Shown here: positions 29,015-38,429 of the stretch, piece after piece
Numbering within the stretch: the first letter of the stretch is position 1
How the letters are laid out: each line of letters begins with the position of its first letter
Source: an uncultured Prochlorococcus sp.
Lineage (GTDB): Bacteria > Cyanobacteriota > Cyanobacteriia > PCC-6307 > Cyanobiaceae
NCBI GenBank assembly: GCA_902537445.1
Contig: CACBBI010000007.1
Location: 1 to 48,581 of the forward strand
Reading direction: 5' to 3'
Length of the DNA stretch: 48,581 bases
The notes under the pieces: generated by a model
What the model was told of the DNA's origin: nothing
Database searches by the model: none
The model's input: the letters and a program-made list of their open reading frames with translations, nothing else
Made by a program: the position numbers and the translations under genes

Positions 29015-29740
29015 TTAGGGTTTGAACACTTTTATTTTTGGTTTATCTGGATTAGTAAGATCAATATTATTTATTTTTTTTGAAAAGCTACTTTTCTTAA
29101 ATTCATTTTTAAGATTATTGATTATTTGTAATTGATAGTTGATTGAATTTGGATTAAATCCTAAAAATATTGTTTTTAAATCTTTTTCTTCAACAGTTAT
29201 AAACCCATCGGATGAAAAAATTATTTTAATTATCTCTAATTCATAATCCTCTATAGCGATAAAAATTTCAGATAATATTTTTTTAAATTTTTCTTTCCAT
29301 CCAAAAACTTGTATGGTTAATTTATTCAAACTTTTTTCATCCACATTTTGTTTATTTATAAAAATTCCATTTTTGTCAATGAAGCCTAATACCCTCTCTT
29401 CGTTTAATATTCTCTCACCGTAAGCTATTGGAATTCTTGAATTAATATGCACTTTCAAACCAAAAGGAAATAATACTCTGTTTACCGAAACATTCTTGAG
29501 GGATAAATTTTGTTTTAATTCTTTTTCTAATAAATTAGTATTAACAAAAATTAATCGGATCGGGAATTTTAAAGATGAATTATTTACTACATCATTCTGT
29601 GAAAATAATTCTTCACCAGAAATCCTAATGTCCTGAGGTTCAACTCTTTTTAGAGTTTTTATGCTTAACAAGCTCGTTAAAAATAAAAATGAAATTAGGA
29701 AAAAAAAGCTTCTATTTTTAATTCCTTTTTGGTTTTTCAC
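29015..29740 (-). CDS. ftsQ: FtsQ-like division protein
   Basis: A 241-residue protein with one N-terminal membrane helix (SFFFLISFLFLTSLLSI) followed by a POTRA-like domain (about residues 35-110, IRISGEELFSQNDVV and LKVHINSRIPIAYGER). Sequence is divergent and lysine-rich, as usual for cyanobacterial FtsQ, so the name rests on topology and on position between ddl and ftsZ. FtsQ links early and late divisome parts. The GTG start overlaps the upstream stop as GTGA. Confidence 0.85.
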   Translation of the reverse strand: MKNQKGIKNRSFFFLISFLFLTSLLSIKTLKRVEPQDIRISGEELFSQNDVVNNSSLKFPIRLIFVNTNLLEKELKQNLSLKNVSVNRVLFPFGLKVHINSRIPIAYGERILNEERVLGFIDKNGIFINKQNVDEKSLNKLTIQVFGWKEKFKKILSEIFIAIEDYELEIIKIIFSSDGFITVEEKDLKTIFLGFNPNSINYQLQIINNLKNEFKKSSFSKKINNIDLTNPDKPKIKVFKP

Positions 29741-30147
29741 AAATCACATCGAGCTTTTTCCATTAGTTGGTCCATCCATTCTCTCGCTTGATCTGCATCT
29801 GAAAATGGTACATCCATCTCTTTCCCATCCCCTACTAATCTCAACCTGCACTTACCTTGAGATTCAGTTGTTAGAGGAGCTTCTCCTGAAGTTAGTGCCA
29901 TTAATTCAACTAATTCCAGTTTCTTGATTATAAAACAATCTTTTTCTTCAAATTTACCAGCTTCAAATGCGCTCCACTTTAACTCCCCATCTTTTAATGA
30001 CGCTGCACATGAACTATCTAACTTGCACAGTTCAGAATTACTCGCCCAACTTCTAAAAAGATTTTGCCTTCTTCTTTCTAACCATCCAAGTGCAGTTAAT
30101 AAAATGAAGATTAAAAGTAATGGTAACCAAAGTAGTCCATGCAACAT
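29737..30147 (-). CDS. Conserved cyanobacterial membrane-anchored protein
   Basis: A 136-residue protein with an N-terminal membrane segment (LLWLPLLLIFILLTALGWL) followed by a basic stretch and a soluble domain (WMDQLMEKARC at the end). It resembles an uncharacterised cyanobacterial family placed next to ftsQ, which I recall but cannot name. Its GTGA overlap with ftsQ and its location after ddl make a role in division or wall synthesis plausible. No catalytic motif is visible. Confidence 0.7.
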   Translation of the reverse strand: MLHGLLWLPLLLIFILLTALGWLERRRQNLFRSWASNSELCKLDSSCAASLKDGELKWSAFEAGKFEEKDCFIIKKLELVELMALTSGEAPLTTESQGKCRLRLVGDGKEMDVPFSDADQAREWMDQLMEKARCDL

Positions 30148-30157
30148 TTGATTTAAA

Positions 30158-31225
30158 TTACAAATCTAAGGATATATCTACTAGTTTAGCCACAAGTTGT
30201 TCAATTTTTAAACCTGAAGCTTCCCAAAGCATTGGAAACATACTGTTTTTTGTAAAACCAGGAATTGTATTAATTTCATTTAGCAAAATTTTATTTGAAT
30301 ATTTTTCTATAAAGAAATCTACTCTTGCAAAGCCGAAAATATTTAATGCTCTACAACTTTTAATAGCAATGTCTTTAATTTCTTTTGTGATTTTAGAGTC
30401 TATTTCCGCTGGGATAATTATCTTATTATTTGAGTGATATTTTGAATCGTAATCATACCAATCACTTTCGTAAGTTACCTCACCTATCTCAGAGGTTAAG
30501 AGTTTTGAATTCCCAATTATTCCGCATTCAATCTCCCTTACCTCTAAACCTTCCTCTATTAAAATTCTTGGATCTATTGCCCGAGCCCTTTCTAATGCTT
30601 GTAATATTTCTGATTCATTTTTGACTTTGGAGATGCCAAGAGATGATCCAGAGTTCGATGGCTTAACAAAAACAGGAAAATTTAATTTTTTTAAAATTTC
30701 ATTAATTATTTTATTTTTTACTTCCTTATCTTTGAGATCTTCATTTTGAAAAACTAGATAATTAACTTGTGGAAGTTTGAGATTTGAGAAAATTGTTTTC
30801 ATCAATATTTTATCCATTCCAAGTGCAGAGCCAATTATTCCACATCCGACTAAAGGTTTCTTTGTAAATCTAAGTAAGCCATGAATTGATCCGTCTTCAC
30901 CATTAAATCCATGTAAAAGAGGAAACCAAATATCAACATTTTGAAATTCAATTCCTTCAAGGAAGTTAATTTTTTCTTGTTTAAAAATTTCTTGTTTTTT
31001 TGTTTTATTGTTTTCAATTTCACCAATTAGGATTTTTTCTGAACTATCACTATCAAGCCAATCTCCATATTTGTTTATGTAAAAGGCTTTAACTGTAAAG
31101 CGTTCTTTATTAATTTGTGCATTAAATGCTTGAAAAACTGTTTTTGCAGAGGATAACGATACTTCATGTTCATTGGAATACCCGCCAAATATTAACCCAA
31201 TACATTTTTTCTTTCCCCCAATCAT
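30158..31225 (-). CDS. ddl: D-alanine-D-alanine ligase Ddl
   Basis: ATP-grasp ligase making the D-Ala-D-Ala dipeptide for peptidoglycan. Family blocks visible are GGYSNEHEVSLSSA (residues about 14-27), LLHGFNGEDGSIHG (about 102-115), FVKPSNSGSSLGISKV, and the magnesium-binding LLNEINTIPGFTKNS near the C-terminus. Length 355 is usual. It precedes the ftsQ-ftsZ genes on the same strand. Confidence 0.96.
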   Translation of the reverse strand: MIGGKKKCIGLIFGGYSNEHEVSLSSAKTVFQAFNAQINKERFTVKAFYINKYGDWLDSDSSEKILIGEIENNKTKKQEIFKQEKINFLEGIEFQNVDIWFPLLHGFNGEDGSIHGLLRFTKKPLVGCGIIGSALGMDKILMKTIFSNLKLPQVNYLVFQNEDLKDKEVKNKIINEILKKLNFPVFVKPSNSGSSLGISKVKNESEILQALERARAIDPRILIEEGLEVREIECGIIGNSKLLTSEIGEVTYESDWYDYDSKYHSNNKIIIPAEIDSKITKEIKDIAIKSCRALNIFGFARVDFFIEKYSNKILLNEINTIPGFTKNSMFPMLWEASGLKIEQLVAKLVDISLDL

Positions 31226-31236
31226 TTAAAAAAAAT

Positions 31237-32631
31237 TTATAAAGAAAGTTCTCCTGTTAAAGAAAAAGGTCTTGCTTCATTTATTCTGACATTTATCTCA
31301 TCTCCCAACGAAAAATTAAAGTTAATGTTTTTGGGAATCTCCACAAAAGTTAATCTATTTGTTCTAGTTCTACCCATAATTTGAGAGGAATTTTTTGGAT
31401 TTAAACCCTCAATTAAAACGCTTTCGATATTATTGATATATCTTTGATTTCTACTCCTTGCAGTTTTCTCGACCAAATCATTAATTTCCTGTAATCTAGC
31501 TTTTTTAACCTCTTCCGAAAGTTGATTCGTCCAAACTGCTGCAGGCGTATTTGGTCTTGGAGAGTATGCTGCTGTATTCACCTGATCAAAGCCAATTTCT
31601 GATATTAGCTTTAATGTATCTTGATATTGTATTTCGGTTTCTCCTGGGAAAGCAACTATCGCGTCAGCTGTGATTGATGCATCTGGCATTAATGACCTTA
31701 TGTTCTCGATAATATTTTTATACTTTTTAATAGAATATCCTCTGGACATTTGCTTTAATATTTCATCATTTCCACTTTGGAAGGGGATATGGAAATGTTC
31801 ACAGACTTTATCAAGTTCATAACAAGCTTGAATCAACCTTTTTGAAAAATATCTTGGATGACTAGTAGCAAATCTTATTCTGCGAATTCCTTTAACATCA
31901 TGAATATAATACAAAAGATCAGTTAGGGTATTCTCTTTTCTCCCCTCTTTTGTAGTTCCTGGAAGGTCTCTACCATAAGCATCAATGTTCTGACCCAAAA
32001 GAGTAATTTCTTTGAAATTATCATCAGCTAATTTTTGGATCTCACTTTTTATCGCATTTGGATATCTTGATTGCTCTTTTCCTCTGACAGAGGGGACTAC
32101 ACAATATGAACATCTTTCATTACATCCGTAGATGATATTAACCCAGCCACAAATAGAGCTTTCTCTTCTGGCACTTGTTATATCTTCAGAAATGAAGGTT
32201 TCTTCTGTAGCAGCAACTTGATTTCCTAAATCAACTTTCCCCAGAAGATTCTCAAGATTATTTACGTGTTGAGGCCCCATAACCAGATCAAGTTCTGGGA
32301 CTCTTCTTAGTAAAGATTCTCCCTCTTGCTGAGCAAGACAACCTGCAACAACAAGCTTTAAGCTAGGTGTTTTGTGCTTTCTTTTTGCTTGTCTTCCTAG
32401 AAAGCTATAAACTTTTTGCTCTGCATTATCTCTAATAGTGCATGTATTGTACAAGACCAAATCGGCATTTAATTCATTATCTGCTCTGATGTATCCCATT
32501 TTCTCTAATGTCCCAGCCATTCTCTCAGAATCAGCCTTGTTCATTTGGCATCCAAATGTGGTTATCCAATAACTGCCAGTAGTTGAATTCTTTTGAGTTT
32601 TTTTTTCGTCTGATTTTGTTTTTGTTAGCAC
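31237..32631 (-). CDS. miaB: tRNA-2-methylthio-N6-dimethylallyladenosine synthase MiaB
   Basis: Methylthiotransferase with two iron-sulfur clusters that modifies A37 of tRNAs reading UNN codons. The N-terminal domain has [14 protein letters not shown], the radical SAM motif is CNERCSYC (C-x3-C-x2-C), and the C-terminal part ends in a TRAM domain. Length 464 is normal. The start is a GTG. It lies 12 bases upstream of ddl, and tRNA-His lies 72 bases upstream of it on the same strand. Confidence 0.96.
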   Translation of the reverse strand: MLTKTKSDEKKTQKNSTTGSYWITTFGCQMNKADSERMAGTLEKMGYIRADNELNADLVLYNTCTIRDNAEQKVYSFLGRQAKRKHKTPSLKLVVAGCLAQQEGESLLRRVPELDLVMGPQHVNNLENLLGKVDLGNQVAATEETFISEDITSARRESSICGWVNIIYGCNERCSYCVVPSVRGKEQSRYPNAIKSEIQKLADDNFKEITLLGQNIDAYGRDLPGTTKEGRKENTLTDLLYYIHDVKGIRRIRFATSHPRYFSKRLIQACYELDKVCEHFHIPFQSGNDEILKQMSRGYSIKKYKNIIENIRSLMPDASITADAIVAFPGETEIQYQDTLKLISEIGFDQVNTAAYSPRPNTPAAVWTNQLSEEVKKARLQEINDLVEKTARSRNQRYINNIESVLIEGLNPKNSSQIMGRTRTNRLTFVEIPKNINFNFSLGDEINVRINEARPFSLTGELSL

Positions 32632-32703
32632 TTTGCTAGGAATTTTTTATGATTCGTTAATTCAAAATTACAAGTTAAATAATTTTGCTGCAATATTTTT
32701 GAG

Positions 32704-32777
32704 GGCGAGCGAGGGGATTCGAACCCCCGAATAGCGGCGCCACAAGCCGCTGCCTTAACCACTTGGCGACGCCCGCC
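32704..32777 (-). tRNA. trnH-GUG: tRNA-His (GUG)
   Basis: A 74-base tRNA on the minus strand. The acceptor stem GCGGGCG pairs with CGCTCGC, with one G-U. An extra 5' G (G-1) opposes C73, as required for histidyl-tRNA synthetase. The anticodon loop TTGTGGC gives GTG. The T arm GGGGG-TTCGAAT-CCCCT is well formed apart from one G-U pair. No CCA is encoded. Confidence 0.97.
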
Positions 32778-32906
32778 TCACATTTATAAATTTAACAACT
32801 CAAGTGTAATTTTTCATAGTTATTTTTATCTTTTAGCGAAATTTGAATTATTTTCTAATTCAGTAAAGTTTTCTTATGATTTAAAATAAAAGAAAATTTT
32901 AAAAAT

Positions 32907-34142
32907 TTGAGTAATTCCGGCAAAGCTGAGGTTCTTATTCCCAGAAGCCTTTGTTTAATCGAAGATATAGATAACCTCATTATCGATGTAGAGGATTTAT
33001 GTTCAGTTTCCATTAATTGGGAGGATGGATTTGTCTCTGAGTTAAAGCCTTTAAAAAATAAAGTTACAAAACCAAAAAATATTTTATTCCCAAGATTTGT
33101 TGAAACACATTCGCATTTTGATAAATCTTTTACATGGGCAGACTTTCCTAATCTGGAATCAAACTATGGAGGAGCATTATCCGTAAATCTTGAAGAACAT
33201 AAAACTAGAACTACAGATAAGGTTCTTGAAAGAGTTGAGAAATCATTAAAACTTGCCATAAAAAATGGATACCGAGCCATTAGAAGTCATATTGATACAT
33301 ACAAAAGTCAATCTGTAGATATTTGGATTGAACTTTTTAAATTACAAAAAAAATTTTCATCGGAGTTGACTTTACAATTCGTTGCTCTAGCTCCGTTGGA
33401 ATTCTGGGATACAACTAATGGAGAAGATTTAGCAAAAATATTTTCCTCTAACGGAGGTATTTTAGGAGGTGTTATTGTACCCCCTTTCAATAAAAAAAAT
33501 ACAAGCAAATTTCTAGCAAAGATGCTTCTTCTTGCGAGTAAATATAAATTAGAAATTGATTTGCATATAGACGAGTCAATTATTGAACCTGGCGCAGGAA
33601 TAAAAGTTTTATTAGAAACAATCGAAAATTTAAAGATTAATAGTATTCCAATTACTTGTAGTCATTTGAGTAGTCTTATTTCTCTAAGTCATAGAGAGAT
33701 TTTAAATTTAGGAGAAAAAATGGCTGAGAAAAATATTAAAGTTATTGCTTTACCGCTAACAAATTTTTGGCTGCTCAATCGAAGTAATAAAACTACCTCA
33801 TTTAAAAGACCAGTTGCGCCAATAAAGCAATTACAAAAATCGCACGTGGATGTATCTCTTGGTAGTGATAACGTTCAAGATCCCTGGTACCCATTTGGTA
33901 ATTTTGATCCTTTTTATATGTTGTCTTGCTCGATACCTATGCTTCAACTAAATCCCTGGGAGAGAATGACTCTATCTTCTATTTTTTTAGCTCCAAGTAG
34001 ATTATTAAACTTAAAATGGGATGGTTTAATTAAAAAGGGATGCCCTGCTGACTTTGTGATTTTAGATGCACAAAGATGGGCAGATGTTTTTTCGAGTACT
34101 TTAAAGAGAAAAGTGTTTATAAAAGGCGATTTATATTGCTAA
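32907..34142 (+). CDS. Cytosine-deaminase-like amidohydrolase
   Basis: A 411-residue metal-dependent hydrolase of the CodA branch of the amidohydrolase superfamily. Metal and catalytic residues are all present: H68 and H70 in ETHSHFD, H220 and E223 in DLHIDE, H253 in TCSHLSS and D321 in GSDNVQDPWYPFG, the last strongly resembling CodA. The substrate may be cytosine or another cyclic amidine or amide; the sequence does not decide. The start is a TTG. A flavin oxidoreductase follows 38 bases downstream, suggesting a two-gene pathway. Confidence 0.8.
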   Translation: MSNSGKAEVLIPRSLCLIEDIDNLIIDVEDLCSVSINWEDGFVSELKPLKNKVTKPKNILFPRFVETHSHFDKSFTWADFPNLESNYGGALSVNLEEHKTRTTDKVLERVEKSLKLAIKNGYRAIRSHIDTYKSQSVDIWIELFKLQKKFSSELTLQFVALAPLEFWDTTNGEDLAKIFSSNGGILGGVIVPPFNKKNTSKFLAKMLLLASKYKLEIDLHIDESIIEPGAGIKVLLETIENLKINSIPITCSHLSSLISLSHREILNLGEKMAEKNIKVIALPLTNFWLLNRSNKTTSFKRPVAPIKQLQKSHVDVSLGSDNVQDPWYPFGNFDPFYMLSCSIPMLQLNPWERMTLSSIFLAPSRLLNLKWDGLIKKGCPADFVILDAQRWADVFSSTLKRKVFIKGDLYC

Positions 34143-34180
34143 TCGGCTAATTTATATATAAAACAATAAAAATTTTATTA

Positions 34181-35536
34181 ATGACATCAAATAGTCTTAA
34201 ATTTATAGACAAATTTAGGGAAGTCAACAACTTAGAGATCATTGAAAATAAATTCGATGTAAAAAGACTTTCAAAAGATTTTTATAACTACTCTCCAATC
34301 CTTACTGAAAAATTAGACGAATGTATTGCTGACTTGGTGGTAAGACCTAGTGATCACAAAGCTGTAAAGGAAGTAGCAGAAATTTGTTGGGAATTATCTA
34401 TCCCACTTACTTTAAGGGGTTCAGGTACAGGTAATTATGGACAAGCTGTCCCATTATTTAAAGGAGTTGTAATGCAGATGAGTCAATTAAATAAGTTAGA
34501 AGAATTTGATCCAGATACAGGCTTTGTAAAAGTACAGTCTGGCTGTGTTATGGGAGATTTGAATAAACAATTAGAGAAATATGGGAGGGAATTGAGGTTA
34601 CTTCCTAGTACTTGGAAAACTGCAACAATTGGAGGTTTTATTGCAGGTGGATCAGGAGGTATTGGTTCCATTAGATGGGGATTTTTAAGGGATCCAGGAA
34701 ATCTTATAGGTTTAGAGGCAGTAACGATGAATGAAAAACCTGCATTATTAAAATTTGATGCTGAAGAATCCGAACCTCTTAATCATGCTTATGGGACTAA
34801 TGGAATAATTACTTCTTTATTACTTGCTACTGATATCAAACGTAAGTGGTACTCATTAGTTATCGACTGTATTGAATTTGAAAAAACAATAGAAATATTA
34901 AAAACTCTTACTAGCGCAGCAATTAATCTGAAATTAGGATCGATTCTTGAAGAAGAAATTGTAGATCAAATGCCAAAATGGTTTAAAGGTAAATCTAGAA
35001 GTCACAAGATATTAATACAATCTACTCTTGGAGGAATAAAAACCATCGATCTAATTTGTAAAAAATTTAAAGTTGAATCTACCCTACTTGGGGAAGAAGA
35101 AAAGCTCGTCAATGGAATTTCTGAAGTCGTATGGAATCATACAACTCTTCATATGAGGTCTAGGGATAAAAATTGGACTTATTTACAGATGCTTTTGCCA
35201 CTTAATAATGAACTAGAATTAATTAATTTTTTGAGAAAAAAATGGGGTAAAAAAGTTCTTTGGCATTTAGAGGCAGTTTCTCAACAAGGATCACCGCGAT
35301 TAGCGGCTTTGCCTGTATTAAAGTGGAATGGGGCAGAAGAATTAAAAGAAATAATTGAAGATTGCAAGAAACTTGGTGCGTTTATTTTTAATCCTCATGT
35401 TTTAACAGTTGAAGGAGGAGGTCTCGGAGTGGTGGATGCAGATCAAGTGAAAGCGAAATTAAGATTTGATCCTAAAGGTCTATTAAATCCAGGGAAATTG
35501 GAAGGTTGGGAAGTAAAAGAACAATTTAAAATTTAA
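34181..35536 (+). CDS. FAD-binding oxidoreductase (GlcD/PCMH type)
   Basis: A 451-residue flavoenzyme of the FAD-linked oxidase superfamily. The PCMH FAD domain spans about residues 45-220, with VVRPSDHKAV, the pyrophosphate-binding LTLRGSGTGNYGQA and GGFIAGGSGGIGS. The C-terminal substrate domain ends with DPKGLLNPGKL, typical for glycolate oxidase and D-lactate dehydrogenase-like proteins. It does not cluster with GlcE or GlcF, so a simple glycolate oxidase is not assured. Its stop overlaps folC by four bases. Confidence 0.83.
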   Translation: MTSNSLKFIDKFREVNNLEIIENKFDVKRLSKDFYNYSPILTEKLDECIADLVVRPSDHKAVKEVAEICWELSIPLTLRGSGTGNYGQAVPLFKGVVMQMSQLNKLEEFDPDTGFVKVQSGCVMGDLNKQLEKYGRELRLLPSTWKTATIGGFIAGGSGGIGSIRWGFLRDPGNLIGLEAVTMNEKPALLKFDAEESEPLNHAYGTNGIITSLLLATDIKRKWYSLVIDCIEFEKTIEILKTLTSAAINLKLGSILEEEIVDQMPKWFKGKSRSHKILIQSTLGGIKTIDLICKKFKVESTLLGEEEKLVNGISEVVWNHTTLHMRSRDKNWTYLQMLLPLNNELELINFLRKKWGKKVLWHLEAVSQQGSPRLAALPVLKWNGAEELKEIIEDCKKLGAFIFNPHVLTVEGGGLGVVDADQVKAKLRFDPKGLLNPGKLEGWEVKEQFKI

Positions 35537-36765
35537 CATTTCTGTTTATTTGCAAATTTAATAAATTCAGCAACTAAAAAAATAGAACCTGTTAGAACAG
35601 GATGATTAGGTGGCCATTTTTCCAGGGAAAATAAATACTCAATGGCAAGTTCAAATTTTTTAAATTCAATTGTTTTTTGAAAGTCAATTTCTTTAATCTG
35701 AGAGAGATCATTTAATTGCCAACTAGGTTGGTTTGGAACTGGCACAAGTAATAACCGATCATTTTTCTTTAGAAGTGTTTTTAATATTGCGTAAATATCT
35801 TTTTGTCTTTGGACACCTAAAATCCAATAAATTCCTTTATCTTCATTCTCCCAATTGCCTCGCTCATTAGAGAGTGCTTTTGCAGCAGGATAATTATGCG
35901 CACAATCTACAAGAATTTCTTTGTTGAAATAATTTATTATTTCTAGCCTTCCGTTCCAAGTTGTCTTTTTAAGACCTTCAGATATGTGTTTTTGTTTTAT
36001 ATTAAATCCCAAATTATTCAGCGCTTCAATTGCTCCAACAGCTACTGAAGCATTTTGCTTTTGAAAAATTCCTTTTAATCCAAGCTCATAGCTGTTTGAA
36101 ATTGAATCTTTCCAAATAATTTCTGCTCCTACCTCTTTAACTTTTTTGGTTATTAAATTTTCAACTTGACTATTTTGATTGCATGAGATGACAATTGAGT
36201 TTTTTTCAATTACTGCTAATTTTTCTTCCGCAATTTTTTCAATCGTATCTCCAAGAAATTCTTTATGGTCTAAGCCAATATTCCCAATAGCAATGATTGG
36301 TCTAGATTTATGGGCTGTTGTCGCGTCTAATCGTCCCCCTAAGCCAGCTTCAAGAATGAGTATTTCAACTTTTTGATGGTCAAAAAAATTTAGTGCGCAG
36401 CAAATGATTTTTTCAAAAGGAGTTAATTTAAATGTTGAAAAATTTTTTTCTATTAATCTATAGATTTTTTCAAAATCAGTTTTATTAATATTTTTTTTAT
36501 TCACTCTAATCCTCTCGCATACATCCAAAAGATGTGGAGATGTCGTGACACCGAAATTTCTTCTAGCTTCAAAAAGTATACTTTCTAAATATGCCGCGAT
36601 TGATCCTTTCCCATTGGTTCCAATAATCTGTATCGCAGGGATATTCTTGCAAGGATTACCAAGTTCTTGAAGTGCTTTTTTAATTCTTGATAAACCTAAC
36701 TTGATATTATCCCTTTCATATTTAGGAGATAATAATTCAAAAGTTTTTAAATTTGCATTTTTCAA
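35533..36765 (-). CDS. folC: Folylpolyglutamate synthase/dihydrofolate synthase FolC
   Basis: Mur-ligase-family enzyme adding glutamate to dihydropteroate and folates. The P-loop GTNGKGSIAAYLES (about residues 49-62) and the block ILEAGLGGRLDATT (about 137-150) are diagnostic, followed by HKEFLGDTIEKIAEEK. Length 410 is normal. The start is a TTG, 11 bases after the argD stop, so tRNA-Leu, argD and folC could form one transcript. The 3' end overlaps the FAD oxidoreductase by four bases. Confidence 0.93.
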   Translation of the reverse strand: MKNANLKTFELLSPKYERDNIKLGLSRIKKALQELGNPCKNIPAIQIIGTNGKGSIAAYLESILFEARRNFGVTTSPHLLDVCERIRVNKKNINKTDFEKIYRLIEKNFSTFKLTPFEKIICCALNFFDHQKVEILILEAGLGGRLDATTAHKSRPIIAIGNIGLDHKEFLGDTIEKIAEEKLAVIEKNSIVISCNQNSQVENLITKKVKEVGAEIIWKDSISNSYELGLKGIFQKQNASVAVGAIEALNNLGFNIKQKHISEGLKKTTWNGRLEIINYFNKEILVDCAHNYPAAKALSNERGNWENEDKGIYWILGVQRQKDIYAILKTLLKKNDRLLLVPVPNQPSWQLNDLSQIKEIDFQKTIEFKKFELAIEYLFSLEKWPPNHPVLTGSIFLVAEFIKFANKQKC

Positions 36766-36776
36766 AATTTAAATTG

Positions 36777-37952
36777 CTATAACTCTTCAAAAACTGAATT
36801 TAGCTTATCCAAAAGAATATTAATTTCTCTTCGAGTAATAACTAATGGTGGGACAATCCTTACAACATTTCCTCCTGCAGGAACTACCAGTAATCCTTTA
36901 TCAAAAGCTTTTAATGTAATTTTTTTTGCATCAGCATAATCATCATTAATCACAAGACCTTGTATTAAACCTAAACCTCTTTTCCCGCAGATAATATTTG
37001 GAAATTTTTTTGACAATTCTTCAAACCCAGCACTTAATTGTTCCCCTCTTAGATAAACATTATTGATGATATTTCTTCTATTTATTTCTTCTAATACAGT
37101 AAGGGCTGCTTTACAAGCGAATGGGTTCCCTCCAAAAGTGCTTGCATGATCCCCTGGAGAAAAAATGTTGGCTTTTTCTTTTACCAATAATGCTCCAATT
37201 GCATGACCTCCTCCTAATCCTTTAGCAAGGGTGAATCCATCAGGTTCAATTCCTAAATTCTCATAACCCCACATTTTCCCAGTTCGACCTACTCCACTTT
37301 GGACCTCATCTAAAATAAGAAGAGAATTATATTTATCACATATTTCTCTCAGGCTTTTAAAAAATATTTTACTTCCAGGAATTACGCCGCCTTCGCCTTG
37401 TATTGGTTCAACTAAAACGCCGGAAATTTTTTGATCATTATTTTCACACTCTTCAAATAATTTTTTTACCGAATCAAAATTGTTAAATTTAAAAAATTTG
37501 AACCCTTGAATCATTGGTTCGAAACCTTTTTGATATTTTGGTTGTCCAGTGGCACTCAAGGCTGCAAGCGTCCTTCCATGGAAGCTGGATTCTGCTGCGA
37601 GAATAATTGATTCTTTACCTTTATTTGTTTTATTTCCATATTTTTTAATTAATTTAATTGCTGATTCATTTGCTTCCGCACCACTATTACAGAAGAAGAC
37701 GCTTTTAGCACAACTCATATTCGTTAAAGTTCTGCTTAATTGTTCTTGTTCTTCAATGTTGTAGAGATTAGAAATGTGCTGAATCTTTTTTAGTTGAGTT
37801 GATAACCTCCTTCTTAAAACTCTGTCGCTATGTCCAAGACTACAAGTTGCTATACCAGCGACTGCATCAAGATACCTTTTACCAGTTTTGTCCCATAGCC
37901 AACAACCTTTTCCTTTTTTGAAAGATATATCGAATCGACTATAGGTATTCAT
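36777..37952 (-). CDS. argD: Acetylornithine aminotransferase ArgD
   Basis: PLP-dependent class III aminotransferase of arginine synthesis. The PLP lysine lies in FTLAKGLGGGHAIGA; LILDEVQSGVGRTGKM and FFCNSGAEANESAIK complete the signature. The frame stays open into the tRNA-Leu gene, but that part is a tRNA read backwards in translation, so I start at the ATG at 37952 (MNTYSRFDISF), giving 391 residues. Only five bases separate this ATG from the tRNA 3' end. folC follows. Confidence 0.95.
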   Translation of the reverse strand: MNTYSRFDISFKKGKGCWLWDKTGKRYLDAVAGIATCSLGHSDRVLRRRLSTQLKKIQHISNLYNIEEQEQLSRTLTNMSCAKSVFFCNSGAEANESAIKLIKKYGNKTNKGKESIILAAESSFHGRTLAALSATGQPKYQKGFEPMIQGFKFFKFNNFDSVKKLFEECENNDQKISGVLVEPIQGEGGVIPGSKIFFKSLREICDKYNSLLILDEVQSGVGRTGKMWGYENLGIEPDGFTLAKGLGGGHAIGALLVKEKANIFSPGDHASTFGGNPFACKAALTVLEEINRRNIINNVYLRGEQLSAGFEELSKKFPNIICGKRGLGLIQGLVINDDYADAKKITLKAFDKGLLVVPAGGNVVRIVPPLVITRREINILLDKLNSVFEEL

Positions 37953-37957
37953 TAAAG

Positions 37958-38039
37958 TGGGAGCGGTCGGACTTGAACCGACATACCCGAAGGTGCCGCA
38001 TTTTGAGTGCGGTGCGTCTACCAATTCCACCACGCTCCC
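37958..38039 (-). tRNA. trnL-CAA: tRNA-Leu (CAA)
   Basis: An 82-base class II tRNA on the minus strand. GGGAGCG pairs with CGCTCCC and the discriminator is A. The anticodon loop CTCAAAA gives CAA, reading UUG codons. The long variable arm (CACCTTCGGGTAT) is typical for leucine, and the T arm GTCGG-TTCAAGT-CCGAC is perfect. No CCA is encoded. Confidence 0.97.
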
Positions 38040-38066
38040 AAGGCTTTTGAAAAAATGAACTTTTTT

Positions 38067-38075
38067 ATTATAACA
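38067..38075 (-). promoter_or_regulatory. Extended -10 promoter of tRNA-Leu
   Basis: On the minus strand the sequence reads TGTTATAAT, a full extended -10 (TGnTATAAT). It lies 28 bases before the first base of tRNA-Leu. No good -35 is visible at the usual distance, which fits an extended -10 promoter. Confidence 0.6.
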
Positions 38076-38298
38076 AAAATCAACTTATTGACTATTGTTT
38101 TGGTCAAGGAACAGTTATCAAGATAACGTTTGTTAATAGTTAATCTTTTTGATAAAAACATAAAATTATTTATTGCATTTGCTGACAAGAAACGAGGGGA
38201 AAAGAGAAAATTTAAACATTAATGATACATTTTTGTGTTTAAATGCGCTTAAAAGTCTTTTTTTAAAGGAGATAGCTTCATAATTAGTAATATTGTGT
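38073..38298. other. Spacer with two palindromes, no gene seen
   Basis: Between the tRNA-Leu promoter and the small-ORF promoter lie about 225 bases without a credible gene. Two inverted repeats stand out: TTGAC-N10-GTCAA (38088-38107) and GTTATC-AA-GATAAC (38114-38127). An AAAGGAGA (38265-38272) looks like a ribosome-binding sequence but is not followed by a usable start codon. Confidence 0.45.
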
Positions 38299-38304
38299 TA
38301 TATT
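38299..38304 (+). promoter_or_regulatory. Candidate -10 box before the small-ORF pair
   Basis: TATATT, preceded by TGTGT, lies 18 bases before the ATG at 38322. If used, it would leave a leader of only about 10-12 purine-rich bases. Confidence 0.35.
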
Positions 38305-38321
38305 TAATAAAAAAAAGAAAA

Positions 38322-38429
38322 ATGTCTAAAACTCAAGCAAAAAAATTATCATTTAAATTTGTCCCTTATCTTTTTATTGCAGTAACTATACTCACAACAT
38401 TCGGATCTAATAGCGTAACTTGGGCATGA
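38322..38429 (+). CDS. Candidate 35-residue membrane peptide
   Basis: The ORF starts ATG and encodes a basic N-terminus (MSKTQAKKLSFKF) followed by one hydrophobic stretch (VPYLFIAVTILTTFG) and a short polar tail (SNSVTWA). It could be a single-span membrane peptide or a bare signal-like peptide. I do not recognise it as a known photosystem, cytochrome b6f or NDH small subunit. Its stop overlaps the next ORF as ATGA, and a -10-like box lies just upstream. These features together argue for a real gene, but nothing confirms expression. Confidence 0.5.
   Translation: MSKTQAKKLSFKFVPYLFIAVTILTTFGSNSVTWA

Noticed and set aside
37953..38033. N-terminal extension of argD reading MVELVDAPHSKCG...
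   Set aside because: This stretch is the translated tRNA-Leu gene, a well-known annotation artefact. The true argD start is the ATG at 37952.
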